This document shows positions 36,901 through 51,000 of a stretch of 64,000 nucleotides of DNA, in pieces; positions within the stretch are counted from its first letter, which is position 1, and each line of letters opens with the position of its first letter. The notes under the pieces are model-generated. The model was not told the DNA's origin. It worked only from the letters and a program-made list of their open reading frames with translations, and made no database searches. A program made the position numbers and the translations under genes. This DNA comes from Caenorhabditis elegans (taxonomy: Eukaryota; Nematoda; Chromadorea; Rhabditida; Rhabditidae), in NCBI RefSeq assembly GCF_000002985.6, contig NC_003280.10:10040501-10104500 (forward strand). The letters are read 5' to 3'.

Positions 36901-39900
36901 ACTTTTTCTGAAAAGTACAAATGTCGCGCCAAAAGACCACCGCTATAGGAAAGTGATACATTGATAAAAGTGACCGAAAGAAGGGAAAAAGAAATAAAAT
37001 GACCTTTCTTGCCAAAAATTGAATATTTTATCAACAAAGCAACACAAAAAAGAGCTCACTCGCTTACATATTCAAACCGTTTCTCGCAAGAGAACCTCCT
37101 CTTTTTGAATGGAAATGAGCACACGGGAGAGAATGGAGGAAGAAGCGAGCAAACAGTTTTATGCATTTGTATCGACAAGAAATATAAAAAGTATAGAAAG
37201 TAGAAATGCAGTTTGGAAAATGGGGAGATCTGTATATCCTGTCTCTCCTGTAACTATGTAGAGTTGCCAAAACCTCAAAAACTTCTGAGTCAATAAAAAT
37301 AACTAAAGTATATTTTTACTATTATTCAAATTGAAATCTTTATCTTCGTACTTGCTCAACTTAAAATTCATACTCCATGCGCATAATTTTGTTTACTGCC
37401 TTCTTACCTCACCAAGCCGCCTTCTTCATCATATTTGAAAGTGTCACATGTATAAATTAGTTGGAAATTCGAGCACTTTGCTCCAAGGAGCCCCTCTTGA
37501 AATTAGTTAATGCACACGATTTTGGAAACTTGCTCCACAAAATGTGAATAGAATTAACATGAATTTTCGTGTTACCCACATACCCCCATCCTACCTCCAT
37601 TTGAATACCTCCCTATTTGAATAGAAGTTGGCCGGGAATTAAGAAATATCGGATTAGAATAAGGTTCTTTATTCCGCAAAAATTTTGGATTTTCTTAACA
37701 AATTTTAAATAACAAAATACTTAATATGAAGACAAAACTAAGGATTACATTAAAAATGGATGACGTCATATCAATTTAGAAAATATATAGTTTTTCGAAT
37801 TTCGTTTCGAGGCACGATGATGATGACTGACCAAAAAAATGAGAAAAATAGCGAAAAACGAACAATAAGCACAAAGACTGTACACATTTGTTGGTTCAAT
37901 TCTTTTGAAGTTTCGGACATCGAAAATTGAAAATTAAAAATTGGAAATTTTCCTTTAAAATTTTCCTGAAACTCGCAGAGCAAGAGGATTCAATAAAGGA
38001 CGTGGTTTTCAGGTGGTAAAAAATATGAAGGACTGACTTTTTTTAACGAATTAAAGAATCACGTATAAAACAAAAATTTAGCATACACAAATTATAGAAT
38101 TCAAAATTATAATGTTCCAATTGACCTATAAAACCATCACTCAACCATGAAACAATAAGAGCAAATAGTCCCCCCTTGTTGCATAATTTGATAGTGCTAA
38201 AACTGAATGCAAATAAATTACAAAATACAGTAACCCCCCATTACCAGAGAAACCCCATTTTGTTATTTCACAAGTAATATTAATGATCATCAAAATCTAA
38301 GCTGGCCAAGCTCAAACTAAAGCTTCATTATATTAAAATGGAATTATGATTATAAGTTTTCCCAAAAGTCTGCCATCATCATCAAACTTAATCGTCATCA
38401 AAATGAAAACCTATTATTATTACTATTATGAAGGCTTTAGTATCATTTTGACAGGGAACGGATTAACAAATGAGGACCTCTGGACCAAAAGATGAGAATG
38501 CTAGGATACTGCAAGAAGGGGAGGATGGATGTTTCGTTTTTCTCACCTAATTATCTATTCCCCTCCCCTTGTCGAAATAAATTCACAATGAAGAACCAGA
38601 CACCTCTAAACCACTTGACTACAAACCTCCCTTCTCCAACTATACCCCCCGCACAAATTATCTTCATGAGATTTTCTACAATTTTCTACTGGATCTTCTG
38701 ACGATGAAGCATCGAAAAAAAACGACTATGATGTATACAAGCAAAACTACTATGTAATATTATTAGTCACATTTTTATTAGAGAAGCTGTAAGGAAAAAG
38801 TATTTGACGAGTTTTATGAGAGGATTCGTTGGGAAATTGAGAAATCCAACGGGTTGCATAACTTTTCATAGAGACACGGAAATTGGGAATTAAGAAGTTT
38901 AGACTATTTGGGAAGTTTATTTTTAAAAAGACTCTGCGCCCAAATCTAGAGCTTATCGTTTATATAAGCATAATCCTGACGCATTAGGGGAAACGTAATC
39001 GAAACTTACTCATTATTCAGCATTAAAAATATTTTAATTCTAACTCCAGCTTGCCATAACTTTAAATTAAAATCTAGTTATTAGCTCAATCTCAAAGCTT
39101 CCAAAAGTTCATCACCAGAATCTTAAAATTTTAAAATCAAGTAACTGATCTTGATGTCCGCTCTCCCCCTCAACAAAAAAATTCCGGCGGTGCCATTTTC
39201 CGGACTGTTTGCCAAACTTTATATTTCAATTTAATGGAATTCTCGGTCTTTGAATGGCCAGACGGTTTCGGTCACTCTCACTGTCTCATCATCACAATGG
39301 GAGAAAAAGCAGTGCGCGCAGGCACCCCCACCTGTGTTATGTCCGTGTTGTAACGAGCTTCTTCTGCTAGTGTGTGGGCTCCTGTTTGTGTGTTTGTATA
39401 TTGTTTGTATTTCTCATTTCATCCATTTTCACAACCATTTTCTCATTCATGCTTCTATGCAGCCGGACAAAAAATGTCAGAGAGAGAGAGAGGGTGCCTA
39501 AGACGTCGTCATCATCATACAAGAAACCAGCTAAGTGAAAGAAAAATTTGAGAAGAAATAAGAGCTATTAAGGGGGAAAAAGAGAGCGAGAAAGCTTTAC
39601 TGAAATAATTTTGCTCAAGAAACTATTGATCAGAAATCTTTTTTTATGAGACAAGATACTTAGCTCCTTTATATAGCTCTTTTTTAGGTCTACATGAATC
39701 TTCACTATCTTCCTCATTATAGATTTTAAAATATAAGCTTTTGAAGCTAATATTAAAGAAACATGATTTTTATTCGATTCTAAACAATAATGATGCGAAT
39801 TTCTAAACTCTAATTGTTCTAGATTTTCAAAATTTGAATATCTAGTTGTGGCGGCAATCGAAATCCCCAAGTGTTCTAGGTCAACAAAATGTGTCGCCAG

Positions 39901-42900
39901 ACTGGTATCAATTTCACCGTTTCCGAAAGTTCAAAATGTTCAAACACCCTAGACAGCCCCCTAATGATGTGAGACATTTTCTATTTTTGTATACAGTCTA
40001 AGCTGAAGCTTGGAAGAAACACTTTTTTCGCCTTCTTTTCGGCTCTTACCTCTCATTTCATCTCCCACAAACACTAAATGTTTGCTGAAACACAAACACA
40101 AACACAATGTACATACTATTCTTATCCAAATAGAGGTCAGCGGTCACTCTTGACAAACCATTCGCCTAAACTCTCTTGGCGGTGCGGAAAGAGCTTCAAG
40201 AAAAAATGGTGGTGAGTAAAGAGCCATGGGAAAGTGATAAGGGTGATCGAAGCACACGCTTTGAAAAATAAACGTTTCCAGCTACTTTTGAATTCATAAA
40301 ATAGTAGTCAGTTTTCAGAAAAAACATGTTTGTTCTCAAGTTTTATACCATAATTGACGACGCAAATATTTGAGCTTGATGTTATTATTAACTAAAACTA
40401 GATGACAACACAGTAAAAGAGGTGTGAAATTGGAATTTGAAAGTTCAATAAAAAATACAAGTTTCGAAGTTACAAAAAGTTGGAAAGGAAGTTCCAAACT
40501 TAAATTTCAATTATTGCAGTATTAAAAATACAAAACTAGATTTCAATCATTGTTGAAGTTTGATGTACGATTGGTTTGGAAGTAAAACATATTTAAAATC
40601 AAAATTTGAGCAATGAAGCAAGCGAAAAAAGACAAAAAGAGGCAAATGAGGCGTGAATCGAACTACGGTAGACGCTCTGCAGGATTAGAAGATTTTCATG
40701 AAGAGAAGAAGAAGGAGAGGGAGAAAAATTCCGAAATGGGGCACAGCTTTTTCTCAAAAAATCGGGGCGGAGTCAACGCCACATTAGGCATTGGTCGGCA
40801 GAAAGGGAGTGGAGGTGGAAAAGAAGTTAGCGAAGCAGAGAGAGAGAAAAGGAATCGACTCAAGAAAAAAAAACATTGCGGAGCCAACGAGCCAACCAAT
40901 TTCCGAAAAATTTCTGGCTCCACCGCCACAACTACTACCGCCATCGTGTTTAGAAGAAAAATTCAAAGTGGGAGGAGTTTGGCATCGAAGGGCGGCCAAT
41001 GGTGTGTTTCGAGGCGGTCGCCCTTATTTGTATAATGGAAATGAGTAACTTAGGAGAAAGCCGAAATTGTGGGCCATGTACTAGTTTTCAAAAATTACGA
41101 AGAAAATTGGCAAAAAGACGCCGACACCTATAAAGCGGTACGGGTGACTGTATGAGTCAAAATGTGGGAGGAGGTGGAGGTGTACTCAGCGGTGGAGACA
41201 CTTGACAAATTTTTGAAAATAGTCTTTAGATTAGTTTCGAAAAAAATTTAACATGAAAGGAATATTTAAAAATTTGATATTGTTGAAATTAACGAGGAAA
41301 AGAAAATTGAAAAATTCAACCTATTTCTGAGCTCATTTACAATAAGGTGCAAAACTGTAGTTTAATATTTAAAAGATTCCTCACAATGAACTTTTCAAGT
41401 TTTTCATTGAAATATTCTTTACAGGTAAACCACGTAGGCACAAATATACCTGCCTGCCTGCGAGCTTACGGGGTATTTTACTAGCCGTCTTGGCAATTGT
41501 CCCTGCTGTGACACGGTTCGATTTTAAACTTTTTTGTGGCAAGTAGATTTGTTTTGTAGGCATACAGGTAGGCATTTTTGAAAATTTTGAAATATAAATT
41601 TACTTTTTTGAAATCTTCTGAAACTATTACTACTAGAGCTAAAACCCTATAAAATCAAACCTTATCTCCAAACTTTCTAGAAAATGGTAAACCATGTAAA
41701 ATCAAATAAATTTTCCATCTTACTAATCCAATAGTTTTTCATTAAATCCGACTGGGTGAAAAGAAAAATCCGTATGAAACTCACTAAGTCGTAAGGCGAA
41801 GAGCTTAACTTTTCAATACTTTATCCTATCCATATGCATCCCTGAAGATGACGTCAAGAAGTTCTAATTTCTCATTTATATTTTCTAATATATTTTTCTG
41901 CTTTTCAATATTCATATCCCAACTTCTACCGTAGTCTATACGACTGACTATAAGTTCAACAACATCTAATGAAACCTAACAAAAATAAACTTATCGATAA
42001 TCACCAAAAACCGCTGAATGATCTGTGTCTTGGAACTAGAGCCCGCCAGCTACCCGCACAGAGTACTCGAAAAAGTGAAAACGCGCGAAATAATGTTGCT
42101 TCTCCTCTGGCTCCTGTTATCATTCATTTCGGATATACGAATCACAATGAAACGAAAAAAAAACTTCGCGAAAAATTTTGATGGGAAAAAATAAATGAAG
42201 AGAGATTATATTTGCGGTTCTAAGGGGGGCTTGATAAATGAACTCCAATTTATCACCAAAAAGACGGATGTACTTCACGGTCGCGCGAGTCTAGTGCTTT
42301 TCGGTTTCGATCGAAGTGATCGGAATATTTGGAAATTCGCGATTCATGTTTCCTTTTTTGAGAGGTGAGATCGTGAGGTCAGGAAATTAAATAATTTCAA
42401 ACACCTAGTTTAAATTAGAGCTCTGGCGGGAAATCAGGAGTATGGTTCCCTGCGGCTCCGAAAACAGTTTTGGTTCTTAAAATTGAAAAATAATTTCGAT
42501 TTTGAATGCATTCACTTGAATGTTGTGGCAACGCCGACTAACTTGTCTTGGCCTTTGTCCTGGGAAACGATTTCTTAATTTTTTAATTATTATTTGGTAT
42601 CTTGCCAAAAGAAGCCTCGTAAATAGTTCAATAATTTGCAGTCGGAAAAATCTAGAAAAATAGGATTGGTTCTTCGCATAAAAAGACAAGTTAATCTCTG
42701 AGAAGGTATGCATATATATTTTGCAATGGAACGCCACTCATAGAACAAAAAACAAATGTTTAAAAACTTGCGGCGAACAAAAAATCGGAATCAAAATTGT
42801 TTACGTATTCGATTTCTAAACTTTTCAAATTTCCAATCAAGTGGAAGGAAGTTATTGAAATTTGCAAAACTCAGTTTCAAAATATTCTCATTTGTAATTT

Positions 42901-45900
42901 AAGAGATCTTTTTAGAGATCAAGTGTCAATATTAAAGAAAATTAAATATTCCATGTAAATACACACATATATTCGTTATTATCGTACATTTCTGCCGCGC
43001 TTTCTTTTTCTTGTTTTGCCTTTGGAAATTCAACACCTCAACGGGCCCGTCCTCCTCGTCTCATTCTCTCAAATTTTGCTAAAATCTTATAGTTAGGCAA
43101 AGACAAGTATTTCCCGTTTCGTTTGTCTAATTGGCACTAGTAAAATATTCATGATTTAACACGAAGACGAGAGCTTGAAGGTGCCTTTCCGTTTTCTCTC
43201 TCGCTTTACCCATTTCTTTTAGTTTTCGCTCAAATTTCGCTGTTTTGCCTATTTACAAATGATTCAGTTTTAGTTTTAGTTTTACCTCTCCATATAAAAG
43301 CAATGATGAAGAAAGGGAAAGGAATGAGCGAAGATGTACGTAGAAGGAAGTGCTTTGGAAATGAGTGCACATTAAATGCTATTCAAAACTATAACAGAAA
43401 ATAAACTAGAAAACCTACCGGTAAAAAAATAACCAACTCTGCATCTCTTCCTCTCGCAAGCTATCTCCAATAAATTAAGGAAAGAAAAGCGGATGGGATA
43501 GAGAAAAAGTGTCAATCAAAAATCAAGAGTGGACCTCGGACAAGTCTTCGAATCCGAAAAGATGAAGAACGAAAGGTTTTTTGTGTTTTGTGGACAAGTA
43601 AAAGTAGTTGTAGGTCTAGAGATATCAATGAGAAGGGTGTTCAAAATCATTCCAGAAAAATGAAGGGATGCATCAAGATTTTATTTATTTGGATGGGTTA
43701 TAAAAACTAATATTCTATAGAAGGAAACTGAAAATGATATCTGAAAGTTGAGAGTTTGTGCTCCAAAAATCTATTATTTGGTTCTACTGAAGACGTACGT
43801 TAGGAATTTGGATATTCAAACTTTCAGAGACACAGAAGTTTTCAGCCAAAAACCTAATAGTAAGCTTTCAGATACCATTTTAGTTTTTGTTTAAGATTAA
43901 AGTTTTCACGTTCTCTAGGCAAATGAAACCACTATAGTTAGCCTAAAGGTTGATCTTAGGTGCCTCCGATCTAGGCTAGTTTCAGGCCTGAGATCTAAGC
44001 TTGGTTTCAGTTCAGTCATATTCAGAATTAAGCTTAATCTACATTTTTTTCAAATTCCAAAAATGCTCTCTCCAACTTCTATTGTTCTCTTCGCGTTTTC
44101 CAAAAATATTTAATGAAAATCTTAAATTCATTTAAATCCTCAACACCCCATTTTTATTGAATTGTACACAAATGGGCACATCTGTGCGGTGGAAAAGAAG
44201 AGCGCGAGGATTTTCGAAAACACAAAATTGAATATTCGCCTGCTCATGAAGAAGTCTTTATGCACATTCTAATTGGGTGATGAAGGGGGAATGAAAGTGA
44301 TGAAGATGAAATGAATGAAATTTCTTCTTTTTCACACAGACCTTCTTCTTCAAATACACAAACTTATATATTTTTAACAAATTAGCTTCAAGCACGACGT
44401 TGAACATTTTTGATAAAAGATACTACGAGTCTAAGATCTCTAACATGTCCAGGAGTAACTCAAGCTAACAACTGGTCAGTCAAAGAATGGAACATCTTTC
44501 GAAAAAAAAAACAAAGTTTGCACCTGATTGATTGGTTTATTTACGAAATGCGGTGCTGGACAACCTGAACAACGAGCCATTGGGAAAAATGAAGAAAACG
44601 GAATGAAATGCATGGATAAGAGACGTTTTTGTTACACATTATCCACGATTCGGGTCGACAACGAACTAGTACTAGTTGGCACCGAATGTTTTTGATAAAC
44701 TGATTGGAAGAAGAATTGGAACATTGAATGAAAAATTTAATGCAGAAAGACTTAACAAAAAATTGAGAGAGAGAGAAGGAGGTAGAAATGTTTTTGAAAC
44801 ATGAAACCTTCAAACTCAGGTCGAGAGCTTTGTTTACAACTACTGATAAAGTCACTCGGAAAAGTGAAGAATTTGTTGAAAAATTGAGAAAAGTTTAAAG
44901 CGTTTAACCGGAAAGTGGAAGAAAACATTGAAAATTTGATGAATGAAGGTGATTTTAAGAGCTAGAAAGAAAAACATGAAGAGAAAGTCAAGAATCATCG
45001 GGAATTTTTTGCACGTTTTTGAAAATATACATGTTAATTTTGATGAAAGAAGAATGGGTCATAGGAAATGTTTTCAGAATGATAATCACTCAAAATTAAA
45101 TTCACTCAAACTCTGCCAGAGCTGTTCCGCGTCCGTCGAAGGCGTCAGGCGCTGAAATCTTCGGGAATTTGGAAATTTTTTGTTGAGGAATTTTAGGCAC
45201 CTTTCTTCCACCGGCAACCAAGTTACCGAAGTTTTGACGATATTTTTGACAGTTTTTGAGAAAATAATAGTATTTTTTGATTTAGAGTGAGATGTTCCCA
45301 GCTTTCAGGGATCTGAATCCGTGTTGCAAACTCTGTTTTTGGAGGCAGGTAGTTGATTTTTTTTAGGTACTACGGTGACTTAGAAAAACAAAATTTTACG
45401 TTTCTTTCAAAACATTTCCAAAAGCCTTTCAACTAATTTTTTTCTAAACTAAAGCATTAGAAGCAAAGAACTCTAAAGCTAACAAATGAAGAAGATCGGC
45501 CGTGGATAAAAATGTTCATTTTTCAATTTTTCCATTCGCCTCCCCCTTCTACTATATCTCTCTCATCGCTTATCTCTTATCTGCCGGTTTTCCGAATGAA
45601 ACGGGGCACAGGGGGGATGGAACTGATGGCACAAAAAACCAAATGGGTTCGGAAAATTGTAAGTGTTTCAAAATTAATGACTATGGCAGTCTTTTAGCTC
45701 TTTGAGTTCTGAATCTATTTCATTTTTCTTCATCTCGTTTTTTTGCCAATCAGAGGTCATAAATCTTATCAAATTCAACTTGATTTATATAAAAGCCACG
45801 TGACAAAATGAAGGTTCTTTAAAGAATAAATGAGAGAAAAATCCACAGTTTTTTTTTTGAAAAAAGCCAAAGGCCTGATTGACAATTTCAAGAGCTTTTC

Positions 45901-46602
45901 GGAAATCAGTCTCTCAACAATTTGAAGCACTTTTTGCAAATAGATAGTTTTGAGCAAAGATGACACAGAGGTAGGGGGGAGAAGCAACGACAAAAAAAAT
46001 GAATGAAGGAGGAGCAATTTACCGAGAAGTTTTCAAGAGTTTTGAGAAGTGGGTGGATTGGCTTCGGAGGGTGCCAACAGGAAGCAACGTGTTTTTCGAC
46101 GATCAGATGGTCATTATGACGTAGTGAATTGTAGAGGATATTCAATGGAAATTATTAGAGCTTTTAGAAATTGACTTGTGGTAATTTAGCTATGTAGAAA
46201 AAAAACCTGATTCAAACTTCAGGAATACCGTAGGTTCTACTATTTCGATTGCATTTCAATTAAAAGGCGTAGTTGAGTAAAACTTAGTCAAAGCCTGTAT
46301 GAGAAGTTGGCAAAAGTTGGATAAGAAGTTAGAAAAGAGGCTGTCGGAAATGCCCTTCTTTACCGTCAATGTAAAATATTCTGAACATCAAATCCGTACT
46401 GATATAAATATGTTTTATTCAAACCAAGAAAAATCGAAAGTTTTATCACAAATCCGTAGCCTTGAAAACTTGTGTCTAACTATTGCGTGAAACGAAATAA
46501 CAAAACATTAGTCAAGGTATTTGAAATGGAATTCTAAAGTTTCTAGAACCAGGGATGAAATTAGAGTTATATCGATTTGGTATAAGGTTAGTTTTTTAGT
46601 TA
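33942..46602. other. Gene desert between die-1 and lact-2, middle part
   Basis: No exon chains could be assembled. GA/CT-rich blocks with many overlapping two-strand open frames lie at 34250-34760, 35180-35960 and 40610-41050. They include GAGAGGG(T/A)CC-type motifs and (GA)n runs such as 39479-39490, resembling worm promoter/enhancer DNA. A second exon-like segment (40050-40084) is listed in the findings. Otherwise AT-rich and featureless. Confidence 0.5.
41410..41575. repeat. GTAGGCA/TGCCTGCC dispersed repeat copy
   Basis: The left side has GTAGGCACAAATATACCTGC followed by two more TGCC/TGCG units, and the right side GTAGGCATACAGGTAGGCA. The vocabulary is shared with 14528-14620 and 55870-55905. 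It contains GGTTCGATTTT, which resembles a tRNA B box, but no tRNA fold is present. Confidence 0.5.
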
Positions 46603-46605
46603 TTA

Positions 46606-46761
46606 CGGGACCATGAGATCATGAGAATGCTTACTTTTCTGGCGGCAAATATCTCGTAGCGAAGAGACCTGCGTCTCTCTTAGCCACACGCTCTCTAGCT
46701 GCCGCGGCCTGCCAATATTTTCGCGCCAGTAAATAGGCATTCTCATGATCTCATGGTCCCG
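46606..46761. mobile_element. MITE-like element with 25-bp perfect terminal inverted repeats
   Basis: Termini 46606-46630 (starting CGGGACCATGAGATC) and 46737-46761 are exact reverse complements, each flanked by TA. Total length is 156 bp with no open frame. The interior is partly palindromic (TTCTGGCGGCAAATAT against a degenerate copy near 46710-46735) and GC-richer than its surroundings. It is a non-autonomous DNA-transposon-like element of Tc1/mariner insertion type (TA target, inferred). Confidence 0.8.
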
Positions 46762-46764
46762 TAA

Positions 46765-47644
46765 CAATGATAGCTAGTTGCCGATAATTAAATATCAAAC
46801 GTTGAAAGCATGTCAGTGGTGAAGTTCCGAATCTTTCCATGCGTTTTTGGAATTCTTTCAAGATTTTCTCCAAACTTCTTGAATTGGTTAAGCAAAACCC
46901 ACTGTAATATAAACCAATTTATGTTGACTGCTGCCTAAAAACCTAATTCTTTGGTGTTTCAAAAACTACGTTTCATTTGAGATCATATATTATAATAAAA
47001 CATTTCCCAAATATGGTCTATTGATTTCAATACAGGCCTCCTCAATCTGTCACATTTTTTGTCAATCTATTCTCAAAAACATTTTTGTGCAAAACTGGTC
47101 TAATCGTCGGATGTTCGGAATGACCCTCAACTTCTTTTTCTCTTCGATATAAGAGTTCCGGTGCACTTCCTGTATATTCAGATTTGAAATGATCTCAAAT
47201 GCTTCTCTTTTACTCCTAACTTTTCAACTTTTGACAAGAAAATTGGGCGCCCAAATTTGAATATGCTCCGAATGCTGCTTTTGCGAAAGGTAACCAAAAT
47301 CGGAGCGATAAACAAAAGATTGAGAGGGACCTCTCTCCCATTAGTGATGGGGTGGTGGCTTTTCCTTCAAATTGAAGTATGTCGTCTACCACTACCACCA
47401 CCATCACATTTACCAAATATTTCTTGACAAGAGAGAAAAGAAATTCAATTCATTCACGCATCAATGAGTGATGTGAAGTCTCTTCTGAAGTTTGGCACAC
47501 CGCCATTCTAAACAAAAAGCAGAAATGAAAGTAAATGGGTTTTACAAAATTGAATCAGAGTCAGTTTGGCTCCCAATAAGAAAAGTTTGAAAGAAAATGA
47601 AAAGTCTTGTTCTTTTTTCGGGATTTGGAAAATTTCAGGCTACA
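46765..47644. other. Spacer between two MITE-like elements
   Basis: AT-rich sequence with no supported gene. The open frame at 47216-47416 (-) has no splice context. A small GC palindrome (TTGGGCGCCCAA) occurs near 47247. Confidence 0.45.
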
Positions 47645-47646
47645 TA

Positions 47647-48063
47647 CCGTATTTCTTCTATTAATATGGCTGCAATACTATTTTTCGATGGTCTTCCCGC
47701 TTGCAATACTAATAGGGAGTGCAAGACTATTAGGGAGTGCAATACTAATTTTCAGAACATTTTCTGACTTTGAGCTTACTAGTTTTTTCCTGAAAAAGCT
47801 CGAATCATATGTAAAAATTCAGAAAATTTGATTTTCATATAAGTTCAAAAACTTCAATCTCGTAGAAATGATGTGAAAACTGTTGCAAAATAGGCAAAAA
47901 ATGTTGTTGAAATCCTGAAATTAGCGAGACGGGTTTGCAATACAAAAAAGTTAACGCAAGACTATTAGAGAGTGCAATACTAATTTTCGGAAGGTCTCCG
48001 AGGGGCAATTCTAATAGGGAGTGCAAGTCTAATAGGGAGGCCATATTAATAGAAGATATACGG
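47647..48063. mobile_element. 417-bp MITE-like element with terminal inverted and internal direct repeats
   Basis: The left end 47645-47670 (TACCGTATTTCTTCTATTAA and on) and the right end 48040-48065 are reverse complements over 26 bp with one mismatch. Both ends abut TA. Internally a unit GCAAGACTATTAGGGAGTGC is present near 47720 and again, with one change, near 47955 in the same orientation. Shorter TAATAGGGAGTGCAA units also occur. There is no transposase frame. Non-autonomous element, family not named. Confidence 0.8.
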
Positions 48064-48065
48064 TA

Positions 48066-51000
48066 GATACAACTTTTGATTGTGTATAGAATAATGAGAA
48101 AAAATTAGCAAATTGAGCATTGAATCGCCAACTGATATTCAAAAATTTACTGAATTAAAGTCGAATAAATCAAAGAATAAGTCGTATCATGACATACAAA
48201 TTTGTAATGACGTCCAAAAATATTATCTTCAAAATAATTGCTACCATCCCACCCAATCGTTTATCTGGAAAGCCGATTATACATCGTATTATATTTTTTC
48301 TAAACATTACACCTTCTTATAATCAAAGATGAATTTTCTATAATGTTTTATGTTTTAATAAATATTGGGTCTTGCTTACGAGAAATGGAGCTTTTAACAA
48401 TCTAAGAGCGGAACTGTAGAATTTTCGTCAAATTTACACAGCAGACCATGAAACGCCTGAAAACTAATAAAACGTTTTTTTCATGGTAGAGAATTGTATC
48501 ATTTAAAATAAATTTATCAAAAACAGAAATGAAGCATTTTCTTTGTACGGTCGGTGATATTCTGCTCACCTGGTAGCTGGATGAGCCAGATAAAGCGGGT
48601 AATCGTTGTGACGACTTACACGTGTCAAACACGTTTTATCGGACTATAATTGGAAACGAAGTTCACGATAACCGGCTTACCTGATAAAAATCTCTTGGAC
48701 AGGATAATTCTGGATTTACAAGGTTTTGTGGGCATTTTAAGAAATTGCCAATATCTAATAGTAAAATTTTTAGAAAAATACCTATGTGTATTAGTCTAGT
48801 TTCAATAAGTATTTTTAAAGTTCATTCATTTTTTATGTTGAAATTTATGCACTGAACCGTTTTTCTCATTTCCCTTTAATTTTCTTGAAATGTTCTATAA
48901 CTTGCATACATTAGAAATCCGCTGAAAATAAGACCGTGCAAATAAAATCTTCAACTGGGATAGTATTTTTTATTTTAAAAATCTCGAGAAATCTCGAGAA
49001 ATACCCTAAATACGTTTACTTTAGTTAAGTAAGATAACCAAAAATAAAAATACCAAATCGGTTATGTTTGATTTCGATGCTAGAAGGTAATCCCTGTGAC
49101 GGCATAGGAAGATATTAAGTTTTTTGAGCACATATTGAGTAAGTTTATGATCAGCTTTCATGCAAAAGCGCAAAACGAGATTTCTGGGATTTTGTATATA
49201 GGGATCAGTAACTTTGTGCTGAATGATTTTAGAGCTGCTGAAGATTGTGATACATTATCACAAGTGCAGGAAAAATACTTGGAGTGTGAAATCTAGATTT
49301 TGAAAGTTAAATTTATAATTTCCCTCTGGAATGAGGTAACGGGACAGAGAGATATTCACTGTGCAAAAGAAAGTTGGAAATGTGATAAAGGCCGCGGTAA
49401 TGTATAGCAAATGTTTAGAATAATTACAGAAGACTAAAAATTGTTGGCTTGACTTGTACAGTGTTATCATAACAAGATGTGTATTTTGGCTTAGTTACGC
49501 TCTGAAATAATGTGATCTTATTTCGATTCGTTTCACTTAAAAACCGAAGCAACCTACTTAACAAATGACTAACTCAACACATTAAATTTCGTCGCCGTCA
49601 AGATTTGAATTCAACATAAAATATGAAAAATGTGTGATGACAACGGCGATGAGCATGCGGAAAAGTGGCCGACAAATTGAAATGAAATGAAATGAACGAA
49701 GACGAGGAAAAAAAGAACTTGAAGGATAGAGAATGAAGAAGAAAGAGACTACTCTTTTATTCTTTTCTTATTCAACTTCAGCTCCACCCTTCCTCATCAT
49801 CATCATCATCTAGATCCAAGAATGCAGATTATTCTACTTTTTGAATTTTTCAAAAGTCTGCATGACTTTGAACTAATGACGGCGCTAGGTGTTGAAATCG
49901 AGCAACCGAATCGAGTCAACGGAAAACAGTGGCGCCAGGTTGGCGGCACCCAAAAACGGAACAGCTTGTGAAGAAACGGAAACGCATTGAAGGGGAACAT
50001 GGAAAAATTGGAGAAGAGGTGGTGGTGAATGGGAGAGGAAATTCATTTTGTTAATTAAATCGACCGAGTGGGTATGGTGGTCAAAAAATGATGCAGACAG
50101 AGGTTTTTGGGGTGCCGGGGGGTAACACCTTGGGTGGTGAAAAGGCATTTTTTGAATTAGAAATTAGGTTTGGAGGGGGGGTTGACGTAGGTGGAAATAG
50201 ATGTTTAAAGATTAGGTGGCAGAATTTTATATAGATACAAAGATGTTCAATATTGCAACTCAACCCAGAAGCAAAATGCGTACCCAGTGAAATACAGATC
50301 ACACAAGCCAGAATGTAGAGTTTCCAGGAAAATAGATGTAGGTCTACTTCTAGGCTCTCACAAACTTGTCAGATAGGTCTTAAAGCCAGAAAGTAGCTTG
50401 GCAAGCTTTTCTTCGGCAAATATTGTCAGAAAGTTGCTAAAGTTGTTGCAGAAAGTTTCTAGCAAGGGTCGATTTCTTTGCGCTTTCGAGGCCATCGTGA
50501 CTTCCGAAGCAAGTTTATCGAAACTTCTAATATGCGTATCAAAATGCGGCACGGCGCAACACCGTGGCGAGAACCAGAATTCTACTTGCAGTTGCACCTA
50601 TTTTCAAGATTTATTTGGGATTTAACACAAATAGAAGTGTCTTCTATAAATTCCAAAATTTTGAAAAATCTAGGAATTCGCGGAAGTTTCCTAGCTACAA
50701 TTTTAAAAGTCAAAAGTTTCGATTTTAGAAGTAAAGTAGAGGACGAATTTTTAAACAAAATTAAAAAAGAAAATCCAATTTTTTCAAATTTTCTATATTA
50801 TAATTTCTCCACCACCTCATACTCCTGCTCCTCCATACTCCAACTTTTCCAGGACCGCACACAAAGAAACGACTAAACGAGGACAAAAGGGTGAAGCAGA
50901 TAGAAGAAGCTGGAACTTTCCCACTTGAGAATGAAGAAGAATGCTCGAGATTTGAGATTTTCGAAATATTTTTCGAAATTCGTTTTTCGCTTTTCTGAGT

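Noticed and set aside
39477-39493. (GA)n run as a GAGA regulatory element
   Set aside because: Short simple repeat of a kind common in worm intergenic DNA; no further support.
40613-41035. 140-codon Lys/Arg/Glu-rich open frame
   Set aside because: Purine-rich low-complexity sequence that is also open on the opposite strand; no exon structure or homology visible.
41505-41530. tRNA B-box-like GGTTCGATTTT
   Set aside because: No A box at the right distance, no acceptor stem or anticodon arm; it lies within a GTAGGCA-type repeat.
43920-44045. TAGGCT/AAGCCT-rich stretch resembling interstitial telomeric repeat
   Set aside because: Units are too degenerate; no run of two or more exact TTAGGC copies.
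50358-50876. Overlapping open frames on both strands
   Set aside because: Looks like a repeat fragment with a small CACGG/CCGTG hairpin; no splice sites and no domain.
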